Source of the DNA: JBMNQH01 sp050944035
Lineage (GTDB): Bacteria; Bacillota; Clostridia; Oscillospirales; Oscillospiraceae
NCBI GenBank assembly: GCA_050944035.1
Contig: JBMNQH010000036.1
Location: forward strand, 1-7,083
Direction of reading: 5' to 3'
Length of the DNA: 7,083 nucleotides
Shown here: one piece after another, positions 5,911 to 7,083 of the stretch
Layout of the letters: each line of letters starts with the position of its first letter
Numbering within the stretch: the first letter of the stretch is position 1
Translations under genes and position numbers: made by a program
The notes under the pieces: model-generated
The model's database searches: none
The model's input: the letters and a program-made list of their open reading frames with translations, nothing else
What the model was told of the DNA's origin: nothing

Positions 5911-5924
5911 ACTTCACCTTTCAT
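5898..5924 (-). CDS. Possible 8-codon leader ORF overlapping the permease start
   Basis: ATG 5924 opens a frame encoding MKGEVWIG and stops at TAA 5900-5898, spanning the permease start codon at 5910 in another frame. It has GGAGG (5931-5935) at an ideal 6-nt spacing, better than most real starts here. It could couple permease translation to ribosomes loading upstream, or be chance. No conservation can be judged from one sequence. Confidence 0.2.
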   Translation of the reverse strand: MKGEVWIG

Positions 5925-5946
5925 CGTATTCCTCCAACCATGGCAA

Positions 5947-6927
5947 TTACGTGTGCTGCAATGCGCCTCTCAGTACATTCGCCTGCTCTTCTGAGAGCCA
6001 TTGGCCTACAAGTTCGGGATGTGACTCAGTAAGCAGCCATTCCGCCGCTGCCTCGTAATCAGAGTTTGTATCGTTCATGTATGCCAGCGCCTCGCTGATA
6101 ATTGCTGAGGTCATTTGGAATTTACTCAAAAATTCGCAGTATTCCGGATTGTTCTGAGCAAAGTCGTTGCTGACTGCAACGGTCACGGTAACGGCAGGAC
6201 AAGCGCCATAACCTGTCTGGAACTTTTCGACATCATATGCTTCATCCTCAAGGAGGACAAAATTATACTTGCCCAGCAGCCATGTCGGCTCCCAATAGTA
6301 AGCAACAATAGGCTGTTTTTTATCCCAGGCAGATGTCATTGCCGCGCTGAGTATAGCGTCACTGCCGCTTTCAAAATAATTGAAATACTTATCCAGTCCG
6401 TATAGCTCGACCTTCTTTGCCATGATCTCTGTGATTTCCCATCCGGTCACGCCTCCGTAAATAATGCCCATAGACGGTTTTTCGGGGTCAGGAAAAAGCT
6501 CCGCATAATCTGCAAGATCCTGAACTGTTTTCAAATCAGGGTATTCATCGGCAACATATTGGGGGATATAGAATCCCTGATAGTTATCATCAAAATTAAT
6601 GCCGAGTTCTGTAAATTTCCCATCCTTCAAATCCGGCTGGTATGAGGGAATATTGTTCGTCCATTCTTCCATGTGGATGTCGACCTCGCCCTTTATTAGA
6701 GCCTCGTGTGAAATCGGGGTCGAACCCGGAGTTTCCTGCCAAGTGTACCCGAAAACAGTCTCCGCAACCAAACCTGCTAAGGCATTGTTGAGCTTAATGG
6801 AATCCCAACCTACATCCGCAAAGGAGATGGTCTTTTTTTCTGCTCCGCCGTTCTTACTTGTGCTTGAACAACCGACCATGGTGAGTGCAATGGCAAACGT
6901 CATTATAAGCACAAAAATTTTCCTCAT
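5947..6927 (-). CDS. proX: Osmoprotectant ABC transporter substrate-binding lipoprotein
   Basis: Extracellular solute-binding lipoprotein of the OpuAC/ProX type, 326 residues. Residues 1-19 are a lipoprotein signal peptide (MRK, hydrophobic core, then TMVG before Cys20). Cys20 would be lipidated, anchoring the protein to the outer face of the membrane. The mature part starts with a short Ser/Gly/Lys linker, then the periplasmic-binding fold from about residue 33 (TISFADVGWDSIKLNN). Aromatic residues in positions typical of a quaternary-amine cage are Trp41, Trp89 (HMEEWTNN), Trp163 (GVTGWEI), and Trp212/Trp216 (YYWEPTW). The C-terminal NSDYEAAAEWLLTESHPELVGQWL is also family-like. ATG 6927 has AAGGAAGG (6938-6945) at 10 nt, slightly long. 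It is the first gene of the operon, whereas OpuA-type operons usually start with the ATPase. Glycine betaine, proline betaine, carnitine or choline are all possible substrates. Confidence 0.92.
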   Translation of the reverse strand: MRKIFVLIMTFAIALTMVGCSSTSKNGGAEKKTISFADVGWDSIKLNNALAGLVAETVFGYTWQETPGSTPISHEALIKGEVDIHMEEWTNNIPSYQPDLKDGKFTELGINFDDNYQGFYIPQYVADEYPDLKTVQDLADYAELFPDPEKPSMGIIYGGVTGWEITEIMAKKVELYGLDKYFNYFESGSDAILSAAMTSAWDKKQPIVAYYWEPTWLLGKYNFVLLEDEAYDVEKFQTGYGACPAVTVTVAVSNDFAQNNPEYCEFLSKFQMTSAIISEALAYMNDTNSDYEAAAEWLLTESHPELVGQWLSEEQANVLRGALQHT

Positions 6928-6948
6928 TAAGTAAATACCTTCCTTGTG

Positions 6949-6971
6949 TTATAGAGTAGTAGTTTATAGAG
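6949..6971 (-). repeat. Short direct repeat upstream of the proX-like gene
   Basis: TTATAGAG occurs at 6949-6956 and again at 6964-6971 (minus strand CTCTATAA twice), 15 bp apart start to start and just upstream of the ribosome-binding site. It could be a regulator site or a duplicated -10-like sequence, but no matching -35 box is convincing. Confidence 0.3.
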
Positions 6972-6995
6972 CCCCTCTCCAAGGGCAGTGCTACA

Positions 6996-7076
6996 CTGTA
7001 AGGGATGCTGTGGATTGGTGTTACCCTCCTACCACACAGATGGTTACTGAAAGGTTCCAACCACAGCCCTTTGCAG
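6996..7076 (-). promoter_or_regulatory. Unassigned structured leader element upstream of the osmoprotectant operon
   Basis: Plus-strand segments 6996-6998, 7000-7003, 7007-7013 and 7015-7018 pair in order with 7074-7076, 7068-7071, 7061-7067 and 7057-7060. This gives an 18-bp interrupted stem: GCTGTGG/CCACAGC plus TTGG/CCAA with a one-base bulge, then AAGG/CCTT and CTG/CAG further out. The 38-nt interior can fold further (ACCA 7031-7034 with TGGT 7041-7044, and ACC with GGT). It lies 69-149 nt upstream of the first gene, where a leader riboregulator would sit. It does not match the riboswitch consensus sequences I know, and no terminator with a T-run follows it. It could also be an inverted repeat with no RNA role. 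Confidence 0.4.
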
Positions 7077-7083
7077 TTTTGTT

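Noticed and set aside
5411..6058. 215-aa plus-strand frame across the permease gene
   Set aside because: Antisense to a confidently identified permease and running across the gene junction; low-complexity reading of membrane codons, not a protein family.
6971..6990. Glycine riboswitch suggested by GGAGAG on the minus strand
   Set aside because: Only the short GGAGAG string is present; the other conserved glycine aptamer segments are missing. It sits in a small GCCC/GGGC hairpin without a T-run.

Overview
The window looks like a chromosomal piece of a Gram-positive bacterium of the class Clostridia. The grounds are AGGAGG-type Shine-Dalgarno sites, a lipoprotein osmoprotectant-binding protein, a CTC-type ribosomal protein L25, a WYL-class regulator with a clostridial-looking N-terminus, and transposases of types common there. 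The class assignment is inferred from protein resemblance; genus and species cannot be read from the sequence.

Layout. (1) Positions 1-290, minus strand: the N-terminal 96 codons of a WYL-type transcriptional regulator, cut by the window edge. (2) Positions 318-2630: two different IS5-family elements in the same orientation, IS-A (322-1455) and IS-B (1460-2626), packed head to tail as CTAG / IS-A / CTAG / IS-B / CTAG. The 4-bp CTAG is the expected IS5-family target duplication (YTAR) and the middle copy is shared. Both transposase genes are broken: IS-A has two in-frame stops and IS-B has a one-base frameshift. (3) About 2710-2945: a fragment of a third, unrelated DDE transposase. (4) Positions 3028-3612, minus strand: rplY (ribosomal protein L25/CTC), with a promoter, a long terminator-like leader hairpin and a candidate terminator. 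(5) Positions 3828-6927, minus strand: a three-gene osmoprotectant ABC importer operon in the order binding lipoprotein (proX-like), permease (proW-like), ATPase with CBS domains (proV-like). The permease and ATPase genes overlap. (6) Positions 6928-7083: the operon's upstream region, with a roughly 80-nt multi-part hairpin that I cannot assign to a known RNA family.

How the parts work together. The ABC importer would take up glycine betaine or a similar quaternary amine when external osmolarity rises. The lipoprotein captures the solute, the permease forms the channel, and the ATPase drives transport; its CBS pair is the likely regulatory module. rplY follows on the same strand and appears to have its own promoter, but a strong intrinsic-terminator structure lies between that promoter and the rplY ribosome-binding site. 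This suggests either a terminator for the upstream operon or transcription attenuation of rplY. The IS block sits 28 nt upstream of the regulator's start codon and probably separated it from its native promoter.

I see no CRISPR array, tRNA or rRNA, and no clear new defence or biosynthetic system. The most interesting non-coding signals are the rplY leader and the hairpin ahead of the osmoprotectant operon.
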